Assembly (NCBI RefSeq): GCF_035982055.1
Contig: NZ_CP108427.1
Location: 9,671,001 to 9,735,000 of the forward strand
DNA from: Streptomyces sp. NBC_01288
Lineage (GTDB): Bacteria > Actinomycetota > Actinomycetes > Streptomycetales > Streptomycetaceae
Reading direction: 5' to 3'
DNA: 64,000 nt
Of this stretch, positions 24,535 to 33,539 are shown piece by piece (within the stretch, counting starts at the first letter, position 1; the number at the start of each line of letters is the position of its first letter). The notes under the pieces are model-generated. The model was not told the origin of the DNA and made no database searches. It was given only the letters and a program-made list of their open reading frames with translations. Made by a program: the position numbers and the translations under genes.

Positions 24535-26277
24535 CTACGCCACCGTCCCTGCCGCCCCCTCGCCAGGCACACCGTTCCACTCCCGGTACGCGGCCACAGC
24601 CGTGGGCAGGGTCGGGAAGATGTGGTCCGTGCCGACCGAGTCCACCAGGCCGTACGCCTCCAGGTCGGCCAGGAGGTCCTGTTTGACCCGGGCGAGGGCG
24701 AACACGACGTCCCGGTGGGCGAGTTCGCGGCGGAGTTCGTCGACCGCGTCCAGGGCGGTGATGTCGACCTCCACGTTGGCCTCGGCGTTGAGGACGAACC
24801 ACCGCACGGGGACGGCCTGTTGGGCTACGGCGGCCAGGGCGCGGCGGCGGAAGTTCTCCGCGTTGGCGAAGAAGAGCGGTGAGTCGTAGCGGTAGACGAG
24901 CAGGCCGGGGATCGTGCGGGCCTGCGGATAGTCGTCCACGTCGTGCATGCCCGCCATACCGGGGACCAGGCCCTCGACGGCGTCGTGCGGACGGGCCACC
25001 CGGGTGAGGAGTTCGGCCACCGACAGACCCACGGCGACGATCACGCCGTAGAGGATGTCCAGGGCCAGCACTCCGGTCAAACAGCCCAGGGCGAGCAGGA
25101 GTTCGCGGCGGCGGAAGGTGGCGAGGCGGTGGAAGCCGGTGAGGTCGATCATGCGGACGGCGGCGTAGACGACGAGGGCGCCGAGGACCGCCGAGGGGGT
25201 GCGGGAGAGCAGGGGGCTCAGGAAGAGGAGGACCGCGAGGACGAGCGCTCCGGCGATCAGTGAGTACGCCTGGCTGCGGGCGCCGGACGAGGAGGCCAGC
25301 GCCGTGCGGCTGGCGCTGCTGCTCACCGGGAAGCCGTGGAGTACGCCGGCGCCGAGGTTGGCCGCGCCCAGTGCCAGGAACTCCTGGTCGGCGTCCAGAC
25401 CAGGGCCGTCGTCCTCGTCGCCGCCGGTGAAGGCGCGTGCGGTGAGGATGAAGTCGGTGTAGGCGACGAGCAGGACGCCGAGTGCGGGCAGTACCAGGTG
25501 GGGGAGTTGGGTGAGGTCGGGCAGGCCGAGCGTGGGAAGTCCCGCCGGGACGTGGCCGATCACCTTGATGCCGTAGCGGTCGTCGAGGTCGAGGACGGCC
25601 ACGGCCGCCGTGCCCAGCACCATGGCCAGCAGCGGGCCGGGCACCATCCGGGACAGCCGCGCCACCGTGAACAGGAACGCGAGCGTGACGGCGGCGAACA
25701 GCACCGTAGGCGCGTGGAGTTGACGCAAGTGCCGTAGGAACGACCAGAGTTGGGGGAAGAACGCCGAACCTGTCGTCGACACCCCGGTGAGCTTGGGGAG
25801 TTGGTCCACGATCATGATCAGGGCCACGCCCGCCAAGTAGCCGATCAGGACCGGGCGGGAGAGGAGATCGGCGACGAAGCCGAGCCGTACCGCCCATGCG
25901 ACGAGGCAGAGCAGGCCGACCGTCACCGCGAGGGCGGCGGCCAGCGTCGCGTAGCGGTCGGGGTTCCCTGCCGCGAGCGGGCCCACCACCGTCGCCGTCA
26001 TCAGCGCGGTCGTCGACTCGGGGCCGACCGAGAGGAGTCGGGACGAGCCGAGTACGGCGTAGAGCGCGAGTGCGGGCAGGATCGCCCACAGGCCCGCGAC
26101 CGGCGGGAGGCCGGCCACCCCGGCGTACGCCATCACCTGCGGGACGAGGTACGCGGCGACCGTGACTCCGGCGAGGAGATCGCCGCGCAGCCAGGCGCGC
26201 CGGTATCCGGCCAGCGCGGCGATTCCGGGTGCCAGGCGTCGCCAGTTCAGGACGCGCCCGCCCGGGCTGGGGGACAT
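24535..26277 (-). CDS. SulP-family anion transporter with C-terminal STAS domain
   Basis: 580 residues, ATG at 26275-26277 after GAGGAG. The N-terminal half and middle (about 20-430) carry 10-12 membrane helices with SulP signatures (DLLAGVTVAAYLVPQVMAYAGVAGLPPVAGLW, SVGPESTTALM). A cytoplasmic STAS domain (about 440-560, RYDSPLFFANAENFRRRA, LNAEANVEVDITALDAVDEL) completes the SLC26/SulP arrangement. The ion could be sulfate, bicarbonate or another anion. It lies 22 bp before the end of the PPK2 gene on the same strand, so the two may be co-transcribed. Confidence 0.93.
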   Translation of the reverse strand: MSPSPGGRVLNWRRLAPGIAALAGYRRAWLRGDLLAGVTVAAYLVPQVMAYAGVAGLPPVAGLWAILPALALYAVLGSSRLLSVGPESTTALMTATVVGPLAAGNPDRYATLAAALAVTVGLLCLVAWAVRLGFVADLLSRPVLIGYLAGVALIMIVDQLPKLTGVSTTGSAFFPQLWSFLRHLRQLHAPTVLFAAVTLAFLFTVARLSRMVPGPLLAMVLGTAAVAVLDLDDRYGIKVIGHVPAGLPTLGLPDLTQLPHLVLPALGVLLVAYTDFILTARAFTGGDEDDGPGLDADQEFLALGAANLGAGVLHGFPVSSSASRTALASSSGARSQAYSLIAGALVLAVLLFLSPLLSRTPSAVLGALVVYAAVRMIDLTGFHRLATFRRRELLLALGCLTGVLALDILYGVIVAVGLSVAELLTRVARPHDAVEGLVPGMAGMHDVDDYPQARTIPGLLVYRYDSPLFFANAENFRRRALAAVAQQAVPVRWFVLNAEANVEVDITALDAVDELRRELAHRDVVFALARVKQDLLADLEAYGLVDSVGTDHIFPTLPTAVAAYREWNGVPGEGAAGTVA

Positions 26278-26299
26278 GGTGCTCCTCGACCCGACCCGC

Positions 26300-27103
26300 T
26301 CAGAGGCTCGCCGCGTGGTCCGGGACGAAGGTCTGGAGGTCGCGCGGGGGGCGTTCGTAGCCGGTGGACGGCGGGCGGGGCGGGAGTTCGAGGACCGGGG
26401 GCGACACCTCGTGGTAGGGGAGGGAGCCGAGCAGGTGGGCGATCATGTTCAGGCGGGCCCGGCGCTTGTCGTCGCTCTCGACGACGTACCACGGGGCCTC
26501 GGAGACATCGGTGTGCACCAGCATCTCGTCCTTCGCCCGGGAGTAGGCCTCCCAGTGGGTGAGGGACTCCAGGTCCATCGGCGACAGTTTCCAGCGGCGC
26601 AGCGGATCGTCCAGGCGGCGGCGGAAGCGTTCCTCCTGGACGTCGTCGCTCACCGAGAACCAGTACTTGCGCAGCACGATCCCGTCCTCGACCAGCATCC
26701 GCTCGAAGATGGGGCACTGGCGCAGGAACAGCTGGTACTCCTCCTTGGTGCAGAAGCCCATCACGTGCTCGACGCCGGCCCGGTTGTACCAGCTGCGGTC
26801 GAACAGGACGATCTCACCGGCGGCCGGCAGATGCTCGACGTACCGCTGGAAATACCACTGGGTGCGCTGGCGGTCGGTCGGCTTGGGCAGGGCGGCGATC
26901 CGGGCGACACGCGGGTTGAGATGCTCGGAGACGCGCTTGATGGTGCCGCCCTTGCCTGCCGCGTCCCGCCCCTCGAAGATCACGACCAGCCGGGTGCCCT
27001 CGGCCCGCACCCACTCCTGGAGCTTCACCAACTCCGTCTGTAGACGCAGCAGTTCGGTCTCGTACTTCGCGCGCGGCAGCTTTGCCGCCTTCTTGCCGGC
27101 CAT
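26300..27103 (-). CDS. ppk2: Polyphosphate kinase 2
   Basis: 267 residues. PPK2 transfers phosphate between polyphosphate and nucleoside di/monophosphates. Walker A GRDAAGKGG (45-53), the Walker B/lid element FDRSWYNRAGVEHVMGF (101-117), and RFRRRLDDPLRRWKLSPMDL with DEMLVHTDVSEAPW downstream are all diagnostic. Single-domain length fits class I (ADP-phosphorylating) enzymes, which cannot be settled without alignment. The C-terminus is Pro-rich. It precedes the SulP gene on the same strand. Confidence 0.93.
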   Translation of the reverse strand: MAGKKAAKLPRAKYETELLRLQTELVKLQEWVRAEGTRLVVIFEGRDAAGKGGTIKRVSEHLNPRVARIAALPKPTDRQRTQWYFQRYVEHLPAAGEIVLFDRSWYNRAGVEHVMGFCTKEEYQLFLRQCPIFERMLVEDGIVLRKYWFSVSDDVQEERFRRRLDDPLRRWKLSPMDLESLTHWEAYSRAKDEMLVHTDVSEAPWYVVESDDKRRARLNMIAHLLGSLPYHEVSPPVLELPPRPPSTGYERPPRDLQTFVPDHAASL

Positions 27104-27272
27104 GCCGCCTCAACCCCTCGATGACGTGCGCGGTTCCTCGTGTCCAAGGTCGAACACCTGGACAGCACCGTACTGACCGGCGGGGGAGCGCGCACCCCGG
27201 ATGGCTGCTCCGGATGCCTGCTCTGCCTGGTTTGCGCGGGACGGCAGCGGCAACCCGGACTGTGTGACAGCC

Positions 27273-27638
27273 ATGACCACGCAACAGGAGCTCGTCCGGT
27301 TTCTGGAGGACCGCTTCGCCTGCGCACAGGCCTGCACCGAGTGTGCGCGGGCCTGCGTGCTGCGCGTCAGCCGCTCCGACCCGGACGCCGGCGACCACGA
27401 GGCACTCGTACGACGCAAGGCGCTGCTGTGCGCGGAGGTGTGCGACGCGACCTGCCGGATGCTGGCCGAACAGAACCGCCAGGACGAGTCCGCCCTGCGC
27501 CTCCAGGCCAAGTGGTGCCTGCTCGTCTGCCTGGAGTGCGCGCAGGTCCTGGACGCGCAGCCGGGCGCCGAGGCGGACGCGGAGAAGTGCCGGGAGTGCG
27601 CGCGGGCGTGCACGGAGTTCATGGCCACACTGACCTGA
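27273..27638 (+). CDS. Cysteine-rich four-helix-bundle protein (DUF326/copper-storage-like)
   Basis: 121 residues with 13 cysteines arranged along helices as CxxxC pairs (FACAQACTECARAC, LLCAEVCDATC, KWCLLVCLECAQ, EKCRECARAC). This is the pattern of the DUF326/Csp four-helix bundles, which hold many Cu(I) ions inside the bundle. No Tat or Sec signal, so cytosolic. The ATG at 27273 is chosen because it fits the family N-terminus; ribosome site weak, and the frame is open to 27201. Metal identity is inference. Confidence 0.85.
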   Translation: MTTQQELVRFLEDRFACAQACTECARACVLRVSRSDPDAGDHEALVRRKALLCAEVCDATCRMLAEQNRQDESALRLQAKWCLLVCLECAQVLDAQPGAEADAEKCRECARACTEFMATLT

Positions 27639-27815
27639 AGCACACGGTGACGCCGACCTGAAGCCCACGGCCACGCTGAACTGACGTGCGCCTACGGCCT
27701 CTTCAGGGGCAGCACCGCTTCCTTCAGGGGCATTGCCGCCTCGCCATTCCCTATTTCTGGAACACGTTCTACGGTGTGCGCCGTCAGGACCGGCCTTGGG
27801 GAGCCTGGAGGCGCC

Positions 27816-28994
27816 GTGCATCTCGAATACACGCCCGAGCAGCAGCGACTGCGCACCGAACTGCGCGCCTACTTCGCCGAGTTGGTGCCCGACCACGCCT
27901 ACTCGCGCTACGACGACCCGGCCGCCCAGAAGCGCTTCTACCGCGAGACGATCCGCCGGCTCGGCACGGACGGCTGGCTCGGCGTCGGTTGGCCCGAGGA
28001 GTACGGCGGGCGCGGGCTGTCGCCGATGGAGCAGTTCATCTTCTTCGACGAGGCCGCGCAGGCGGGCGTACCGCTGCCGCTGATGGCGCTCAACACGGTC
28101 GGCCCGACGATCATGCAGTTCGGCACCGACGAACAGAAGGCGTACTTCCTCCCGAAGATCCTCGCCGGCGAGATCGACTTCGCGATCGGCTACAGCGAGC
28201 CCGATGCCGGTACCGACCTCGCGGCGCTCAAGACGCGCGCCGTACGGGACGGCGACGAGTACGTCGTCGACGGCCAGAAGATCTGGACGACCAATGGCGA
28301 CACCGCCGACTGGGTCTGGCTCGCTGTCCGCACCGACCCGGACGCCCCGCCGCACAAGGGCATCACCATGCTCCTGGTCCCGACCGCCGACCCCGGCTAC
28401 TCCTGCACGGTGATCAACACCCTCGCCTCGCACGACACCACCGCGAGTTACTACGAGAACATCCGTGTCCCCGTCACCCGCCGCGTCGGCAAGGAGAACC
28501 AGGGCTGGCGCCTGATCACCAACCAGCTCAACCACGAGCGCGTCACCCTCGCCGCCCACGGCACCATGGCGATCCGCGCCCTGCACGACGTCCAGCACTG
28601 GGCCATGGAGACCAAACTCACCGACGGCCGCCGCGTCGTCGACCTCCCCTGGGTCCGCCGCCTCCTCGCCCGCACCTACGCCAGGCTCGACGCGATGAAA
28701 CTCCTCAACTGGCAGATGGTGAACGCCGTCCAGGAAGGCACCCTCACCCCGCAGGACGCCTCCGCCGTCAAGGTCTACGGCTCGGAGGCGCGCCGCGACG
28801 CGTACGCCTGGCTCATGGAGATCGTCGCCGCGGCCGGCGCCCTGAAGGAGGGCTCGGCAGGGGTCGTCCTGCACGGCGAGTTGGAGCGCGGCTACCGCTC
28901 CGCCGTCATCTTCACCTTCGGCGGCGGCAACAACGAGATCCAGCGGGAGATCATCTCGTGGATCGGGCTGGGGATGCCCAGGGTGCGGCGGTAG
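27816..28994 (+). CDS. Acyl-CoA dehydrogenase
   Basis: 392 residues, GTG at 27816 after GGAGG. N-terminal helical domain (about 1-115), beta domain with the FAD/substrate signature IGYSEPDAGTDLAALKT (about 128-145) and WTTNGDTADWVWLAVRTD, and C-terminal helical domain ending in the family motif FGGGNNEIQREII (about 368-380). The ACAD fold oxidises acyl-CoA to enoyl-CoA with FAD. The catalytic Glu typical of short-chain members is not obvious, so substrate class is open. It fits with the CoA-thioester genes at 36-54 kb. Confidence 0.92.
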   Translation: MHLEYTPEQQRLRTELRAYFAELVPDHAYSRYDDPAAQKRFYRETIRRLGTDGWLGVGWPEEYGGRGLSPMEQFIFFDEAAQAGVPLPLMALNTVGPTIMQFGTDEQKAYFLPKILAGEIDFAIGYSEPDAGTDLAALKTRAVRDGDEYVVDGQKIWTTNGDTADWVWLAVRTDPDAPPHKGITMLLVPTADPGYSCTVINTLASHDTTASYYENIRVPVTRRVGKENQGWRLITNQLNHERVTLAAHGTMAIRALHDVQHWAMETKLTDGRRVVDLPWVRRLLARTYARLDAMKLLNWQMVNAVQEGTLTPQDASAVKVYGSEARRDAYAWLMEIVAAAGALKEGSAGVVLHGELERGYRSAVIFTFGGGNNEIQREIISWIGLGMPRVRR

Positions 28995-29028
28995 CCCCGG
29001 TCGTGCACCGCCGTAGGAAGGCACGAGC

Positions 29029-29069
29029 GCCGAGCAGGGGGTGGCTTTAGCCGAGCAGGGGTGGCTTTA
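29029..29069. repeat. Tandem duplication of about 20 bp at the bacteriocin-gene 3' end
   Basis: Copies 29029-29049 and 29050-29069 share GCCGAGCAGGGG and GTGGCTTTA and differ by one base of length. The second copy supplies the TAA stop (29067-29069) of the minus-strand fulvocin-like gene, so the duplication has moved or fixed that gene's end. Confidence 0.75.
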
Positions 29070-30017
29070 AATGCAGTACCCGCTGCACGGTCCCAGCCAC
29101 AGTGGACCGCAGCCGTGATTGGTCCAGTTGCAGTAGAACGGTGAGGCGTAGCACACGGTGTCGCAGCTTCCGCTCCCCGCGCACTGGGAATTGCAGTCGA
29201 GGACCTGGGTGCCCTGATCGCTCCGAGGCGCCACACCTTGCGTGTCGGCACCTTGAGTGTCGGCAGGGCCCAGCGTCATGAGAATCGCCCGCGCCTCGCT
29301 CTCGCCGAACGCCGCCACAGCCGCCGCCTTCAGCCCTTCGGCGGCTGCTTCTTGCCGGCGCCCCGCGATGATCTGCGGTGCCGACCGCGTCGCGTCGTCC
29401 AGCACGGCGGACTGCTCGGCCGACAGACCGGGGTGTGTCTTCCGGTAGTTCGCGAAGTGCGCCACCCACAGATCACTCCGAGCCGAGGCGGACAGCGCGC
29501 CGTAGATGGCGCGGCGATAGTCCGCGGGGTAAGCGGCGAACTCGGAGTAGCCGGACGGCAGCTGGTCGAGGTTTGCCTTCACCCATCGCGACGCCTTACT
29601 GCCCTTGGCGCGGGTCACCGCCTGCGCGGGAGAGGCCGCCAGGCCGCCGGTGACCAGAAACGTTCCCAGAGCAAGCCCCGGGACGGCCTTGAGGATTCCC
29701 CGACGGCTCGGAGGCCGCAGCACATCGAGGTCGCGGAGCGCACGCACGACCCGCAGCGAGTCCGAGGGCCCCAACAGCCGTGCCAGGCGGAGGGACAGCG
29801 CGGCTCCCGTCCATGCCCGCACCTGATCGCCGTCGACCGCCAACAGGGTCGGAGCCCACTCGGCGCCTTCTCCCAGGGCACGCACGCGCAGGTCGCGAAT
29901 ACGGGGTTCGGTGAGGCCCGCGGTGGTCAACGTGCCGTCGACGGACACGCGAACCCGATCCACCACTTCCTCGCAGAATCGACAGTCGGCGTCGAATGCC
30001 AATATCCACTCGGTCAC
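29067..30017 (-). CDS. Fulvocin-C-like bacteriocin precursor fused to a CxxC oxidoreductase-like domain
   Basis: 316 residues, GTG at 30015-30017 with GGGGAGA upstream. Residues 1-95 look like a DCC/DUF393-type thiol-disulfide domain with Cys12-x-x-Cys15 (FDADCRFC). SRRGILK at 104-110 followed by a hydrophobic stretch to SPAQA (134) is a Tat-like signal placed inside the protein. A helical section (about 144-240) includes YPADYRRAIYGAL and AHFANYRKTHPGLS. The last 45 residues hold eight cysteines (275, 279, 285, 289, 296, 303, 311, 315), the number and size of mature fulvocin C, a four-disulfide myxobacterial bacteriocin. NCBI-style annotation would be 'fulvocin C-related'. Processing, export and activity are inference. 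Confidence 0.75.
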   Translation of the reverse strand: MTEWILAFDADCRFCEEVVDRVRVSVDGTLTTAGLTEPRIRDLRVRALGEGAEWAPTLLAVDGDQVRAWTGAALSLRLARLLGPSDSLRVVRALRDLDVLRPPSRRGILKAVPGLALGTFLVTGGLAASPAQAVTRAKGSKASRWVKANLDQLPSGYSEFAAYPADYRRAIYGALSASARSDLWVAHFANYRKTHPGLSAEQSAVLDDATRSAPQIIAGRRQEAAAEGLKAAAVAAFGESEARAILMTLGPADTQGADTQGVAPRSDQGTQVLDCNSQCAGSGSCDTVCYASPFYCNWTNHGCGPLWLGPCSGYCI

Positions 30018-30432
30018 AAGATTCTCCCCACGATTTCGGGTCCACCTGAAGAGAAACCATTTGCCGAGACGTCCGGAAGCGTCAATCACTTCGAGGGGGA
30101 TCGAAATGCTTTACATTTTCCCGGCGTGCGAGGTGCTCCGACGGCGCGTGACGCACTTGCCGTAAGCCTCCCCGCCGTCGTACGCCCATCAGCTCTACGG
30201 CGGACCGCCCCCGGGCCCGCCACCGTCCCCCGGCAACTGCCCGCCACAGGCACCCTGTTGCACTGCGTACCCGCACATGTGCTCCGGCACCACCCGCCCA
30301 GGCGCATCCTGTGTGCCGTGTCACGGCTCAGGTCGGCTCGGGCACGCCCCCGTACAAAGTCGGACGATCGCTCGCCATACTGGACGAGCCAGGGGAGGGC
30401 GGGACGAACACCGACGGGGGCGAACGCGGGAG
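30018..30432. promoter_or_regulatory. Divergent intergenic region with AT-rich palindrome
   Basis: This 415-bp gap separates the fulvocin-like gene from the kinase gene and contains no gene. The one notable element is AAATG-CTTTA-CATTT (30104-30118), an AT-rich inverted repeat in very GC-rich surroundings, about 87 bp upstream of the fulvocin-like start. A minus-strand TTGACG (30080-30085) could be a -35, with no good -10. Confidence 0.35.
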
Positions 30433-32694
30433 ATGGGGGACAGCAGACTGATCCAGGGTCGCTACCGCCTGCTCGATCTGATCGGGCGCGGTGGCATGGG
30501 CGAGGTGTGGCGTGCGCGGGACGAGTCGCTGGGGCGGCAGGTCGCCGTGAAGTGCCTCAAGCCGCTGAACCCGCACCACGACCAGTCGTTCACCCGGGTC
30601 CTGCGCGAACGGTTCCGGCGGGAGGCCCGGGTGGCCGCCGCGTTGCAGCACCGCGGGGTGACCGTCGTCCATGACTTCGGTGAGGCGGACGGGGTCCTCT
30701 ATCTGGTGATGGAACTGCTCGACGGCCGCAATCTCTCTCAGCTCCTGGAGGACAACGAACAGCGGCCGCTGCCCGTCGGGGACGTCGTCGACATCGCCGA
30801 GCAGGTCGCCTCCGCCCTCGCCTACACCCACCAACAGGGCATCGTGCACCGGGACTTGAAGCCCGCGAACATCATGCGGCTGACGGACGGCACGGTGAAG
30901 ATCTGCGACTTCGGCATTGCCCGCCTCGGCGCCGACATCGGGTTCACCTCCCGGCTGACCGGCACCGGCATCGCGATGGGCACCCCGCACTACATGTCGC
31001 CGGAACAGATCAGCGGCACCGAGGTCGACCAGCGCAGCGACCTCTACTCCTTCGGCTGCGTGCTGTACGAACTCACCACCGGGGCACCGCCGTTCGACCT
31101 CGGCGACGCCTGGGCGATCCTCATCGGGCACCGCGACACCGTGCCCCGCCCGCCGCGCGACGAGCGGGCCGAGGTGCCCGAGTACCTGGAGAAGGTCATC
31201 CTCGACCTGCTCGCCAAGCTGCCGGAACAACGTCCGCATGACGCGCGTGAGTTGGGCCGCCGGATCACCTTGGGTCGTACGACACCCCTGTATGTGCCGA
31301 CCGTTGTGACCCCGCAGCCCCAACTGCGCCCGTCCGAAGCCGTGTCCGAGCCCGTGTCGGAGCCGGCCTCCCGCGAAGCCCGCCTGCCGTCCTGGACGCG
31401 CGGGATGACCACCGGGCACAAGGCGACCGGCGCCGGACTGCGCACCACCCCGCCGGACGCCGGAGCCGGACTCACCGGCGAGTGGATCGCCCGCCCGACC
31501 ACCGGCCACGCCGAGGAACCCGCGCCGGAGTCACCGTCCGCACCGCCCACGGAGACCCTCAACGCCCTGACCGGACGCCACAACGCGGGCCTGAGCCTGG
31601 GGAGGTTGGGCCGCTGGGCGGAGGCCGGCGAGGTGCACCGCGCGGTCGCAGCGGAACGGCAGCACCTGCTGGGCCCGGACCACCCCGACACCCTCGCCAG
31701 CCGGTACGAACTCGGCTTCACCCTCAGCCGTACCGGCCGTGCCGCCGACGCTCTGCACGAGTACACCCACGTCGCCCGCGCCAGGGAACGTGCGTTGGGC
31801 GCCGACCATGCCGACACGCTCGCCGCCCGGCAGGAAATGGCGTACGTCCTGGGGCAGTTGGGCCGGCACTTCGACGCACACCAGGTGTACACGTCCGTAC
31901 TCGCCGCCCGGGAACGCACCATGGGCCCCGACCACCCGGACACCCTGCGCTGCCGCCACAACCTCGCCTTCAACCTCAGCCGGTTGGGCCGTCTGGAGGA
32001 CTCGTACCGCATGGCCTGCGAGGTCGCCGCCGCCCGCGCCCGCGTGCTGGGCCCTGGTCATCCCGACACACTGGTCACCCGCTACGAAGTCGCCTACGCA
32101 CTAGGCCAGTTGGGCCGCTGGCCCGAGGCACTCCAGACCTACGGCGAGGTCGCCGAAGCCCGCGCGCAAGTTCTCGGCCCCGACCACGCGGACACCCTCG
32201 CCGCCCGCTACGAGATCGGCATCAGTCTCGGCCGGCTCGGCCGCAGCGCCGACGCCCTGAAGCTGTACCGCGACCTGATCGACGACCGCACCCGTGTCCA
32301 CGGCCCCGCCCACCCCGAGACCCTCCGCGCCCGCCACGGCCTCGGCGTCAACCTCGGGCGCCTCGGCCGCTGGGAGGAGGCCCTCGCCGAGTCCCGCGAC
32401 GTGTGCGCCATCCGCGAGCGCGTCCTCGGCGCCGACCACACCGACACCCTGGTCAGCCGCCGCGAGGTCGCCGTGGGCCTCGGCTGGCTGGGCCGCTGGG
32501 CCGACGCCCTCACCGAGTACCGCCGGGTGGCCGCCGCCCGCGAGCGCGTCCTGGGCCCGGACCACCCCGACACCCTCGCCAGCCGCAACGACGAGGCCCA
32601 CTGCCTGGAACAACTCGGCCGCAACGCCGAGGCGGTCGAGCTGTATCGCCGCGTGGCGGTACTCAGGCAGGGGCGGGCGGCCGGCGGGCACTGA
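30433..32694 (+). CDS. Serine/threonine protein kinase with C-terminal TPR array
   Basis: 753 residues, ATG at 30433. The kinase domain (about 10-280) is complete: GRGGMG loop (18-23), catalytic Lys40, HRDLKPAN (139-146), DFG (159-161) and SPE (189-191). A Pro/Ala-rich linker (about 290-375) is followed by nine 42-residue TPR units of the kinesin-light-chain type (RxxLGxxLGRLGRWxEAL...R..VLGPDHPDTL) to the C-terminus. There is no membrane helix, unlike PknB, so it is probably cytosolic with the TPRs acting as substrate or partner platform. The repeated DNA may be prone to copy-number change. Confidence 0.93.
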   Translation: MGDSRLIQGRYRLLDLIGRGGMGEVWRARDESLGRQVAVKCLKPLNPHHDQSFTRVLRERFRREARVAAALQHRGVTVVHDFGEADGVLYLVMELLDGRNLSQLLEDNEQRPLPVGDVVDIAEQVASALAYTHQQGIVHRDLKPANIMRLTDGTVKICDFGIARLGADIGFTSRLTGTGIAMGTPHYMSPEQISGTEVDQRSDLYSFGCVLYELTTGAPPFDLGDAWAILIGHRDTVPRPPRDERAEVPEYLEKVILDLLAKLPEQRPHDARELGRRITLGRTTPLYVPTVVTPQPQLRPSEAVSEPVSEPASREARLPSWTRGMTTGHKATGAGLRTTPPDAGAGLTGEWIARPTTGHAEEPAPESPSAPPTETLNALTGRHNAGLSLGRLGRWAEAGEVHRAVAAERQHLLGPDHPDTLASRYELGFTLSRTGRAADALHEYTHVARARERALGADHADTLAARQEMAYVLGQLGRHFDAHQVYTSVLAARERTMGPDHPDTLRCRHNLAFNLSRLGRLEDSYRMACEVAAARARVLGPGHPDTLVTRYEVAYALGQLGRWPEALQTYGEVAEARAQVLGPDHADTLAARYEIGISLGRLGRSADALKLYRDLIDDRTRVHGPAHPETLRARHGLGVNLGRLGRWEEALAESRDVCAIRERVLGADHTDTLVSRREVAVGLGWLGRWADALTEYRRVAAARERVLGPDHPDTLASRNDEAHCLEQLGRNAEAVELYRRVAVLRQGRAAGGH

Positions 32695-33524
32695 GGGCCG
32701 CGCTGCCAACTCCGGCCGTGGACGCGGACAACCCGGGCTGCCGACGGGAACGGCCGGGTCTGCCTTCGGCCGTGTCTGCGTCGGCCCGCGGGCGCCGGGT
32801 GCCGCCCGCTTCTCTCCGGCCGTGTTCGCGGACGGCCGCGCCAGCGTCCGCCTGCGGATGGGACGCTTGCGTCTGTTTTCGGTCCTGTCGGCGGACGGCT
32901 GGGCCCCTCGTCCGCCCGCAGAGGCGACGGCCGCGTCTGGCTTCGGCCGTGTCTGTGTCCGCCCGCGGGCGCCGGGTGCCGCCCGCCTCTCTCCGGCCGT
33001 GTTCGCGGAGGGCTGCGCCAGCGTCCGCCTGGGCATGGGACGCCTGCGTCTGCCTTCGGCTCTGTCTGCGTCCGCCGGCAGGCGCCCGGTACTGCCCGCT
33101 TTCCTCCGTCCGTGTTCGCGGACGGCCGCGTCACCGCAGCAGCCCACAGCCGTAGACCAACGCCCGTGGGCCAACCGGCCGGAGCCAACAAGCCCGCAAT
33201 TCAACAGCCGGAGGCCCCAGTGGACCAACGCCCCCAAAGGGGCGCGGGGAACTCCGCGACCAGCCCCCACGGCGCGCCACCCGCGAAACAACCCAAGGAG
33301 GCACAACCAACGCGCCCCTCACCCCGCCACAGACGGAACCGCTGCGCCTGCCCCCGGCCCGGTGCGCATCCGCCCGTCAGCGCCCACTACCCGCCCGCCC
33401 CTCCGGCCGTGGGCGCGGACACCCGCAACCCCTAAGCCCGCCCACGCCTGCCCCCGACCCGGTCCACGTACGCCCGCGGTCACCGAGCACAACCCGCCCA
33501 CCCCTGGCCGACCTAGATCACCTC
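32695..33524. repeat. GC-rich imperfect tandem-repeat tract, noncoding
   Basis: No believable gene lies between the kinase and FAD-oxidoreductase genes. A unit beginning TTCGGCCGTGTCTG recurs at 32765 and 32942 (177-bp period), with a shorter variant at 33055. Inside are recurring blocks such as CTCCGGCCGTGTTCGCGGA and GCGCCAGCGTCCGCCTG. Open frames cross the tract on both strands because of base composition. A dispersed repeat copy lies at 33236-33270. Function unknown; a structured 3' UTR or slippage-expanded DNA are possibilities. Confidence 0.65.
33236..33270 (+). repeat. Dispersed intergenic repeat, copy 1
   Basis: Contains GGGGCGCGGGGAACTCCGCG followed by ACCAGCCCCCAC. Near-identical copies occur at 50483-50513 (inverted) and 63033-63069. 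The GCGC...GCGC core can form a hairpin. Short repeats of this kind are familiar between genes in streptomycetes. Confidence 0.75.
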
Positions 33525-33539
33525 GTGTTACCAAGAACC

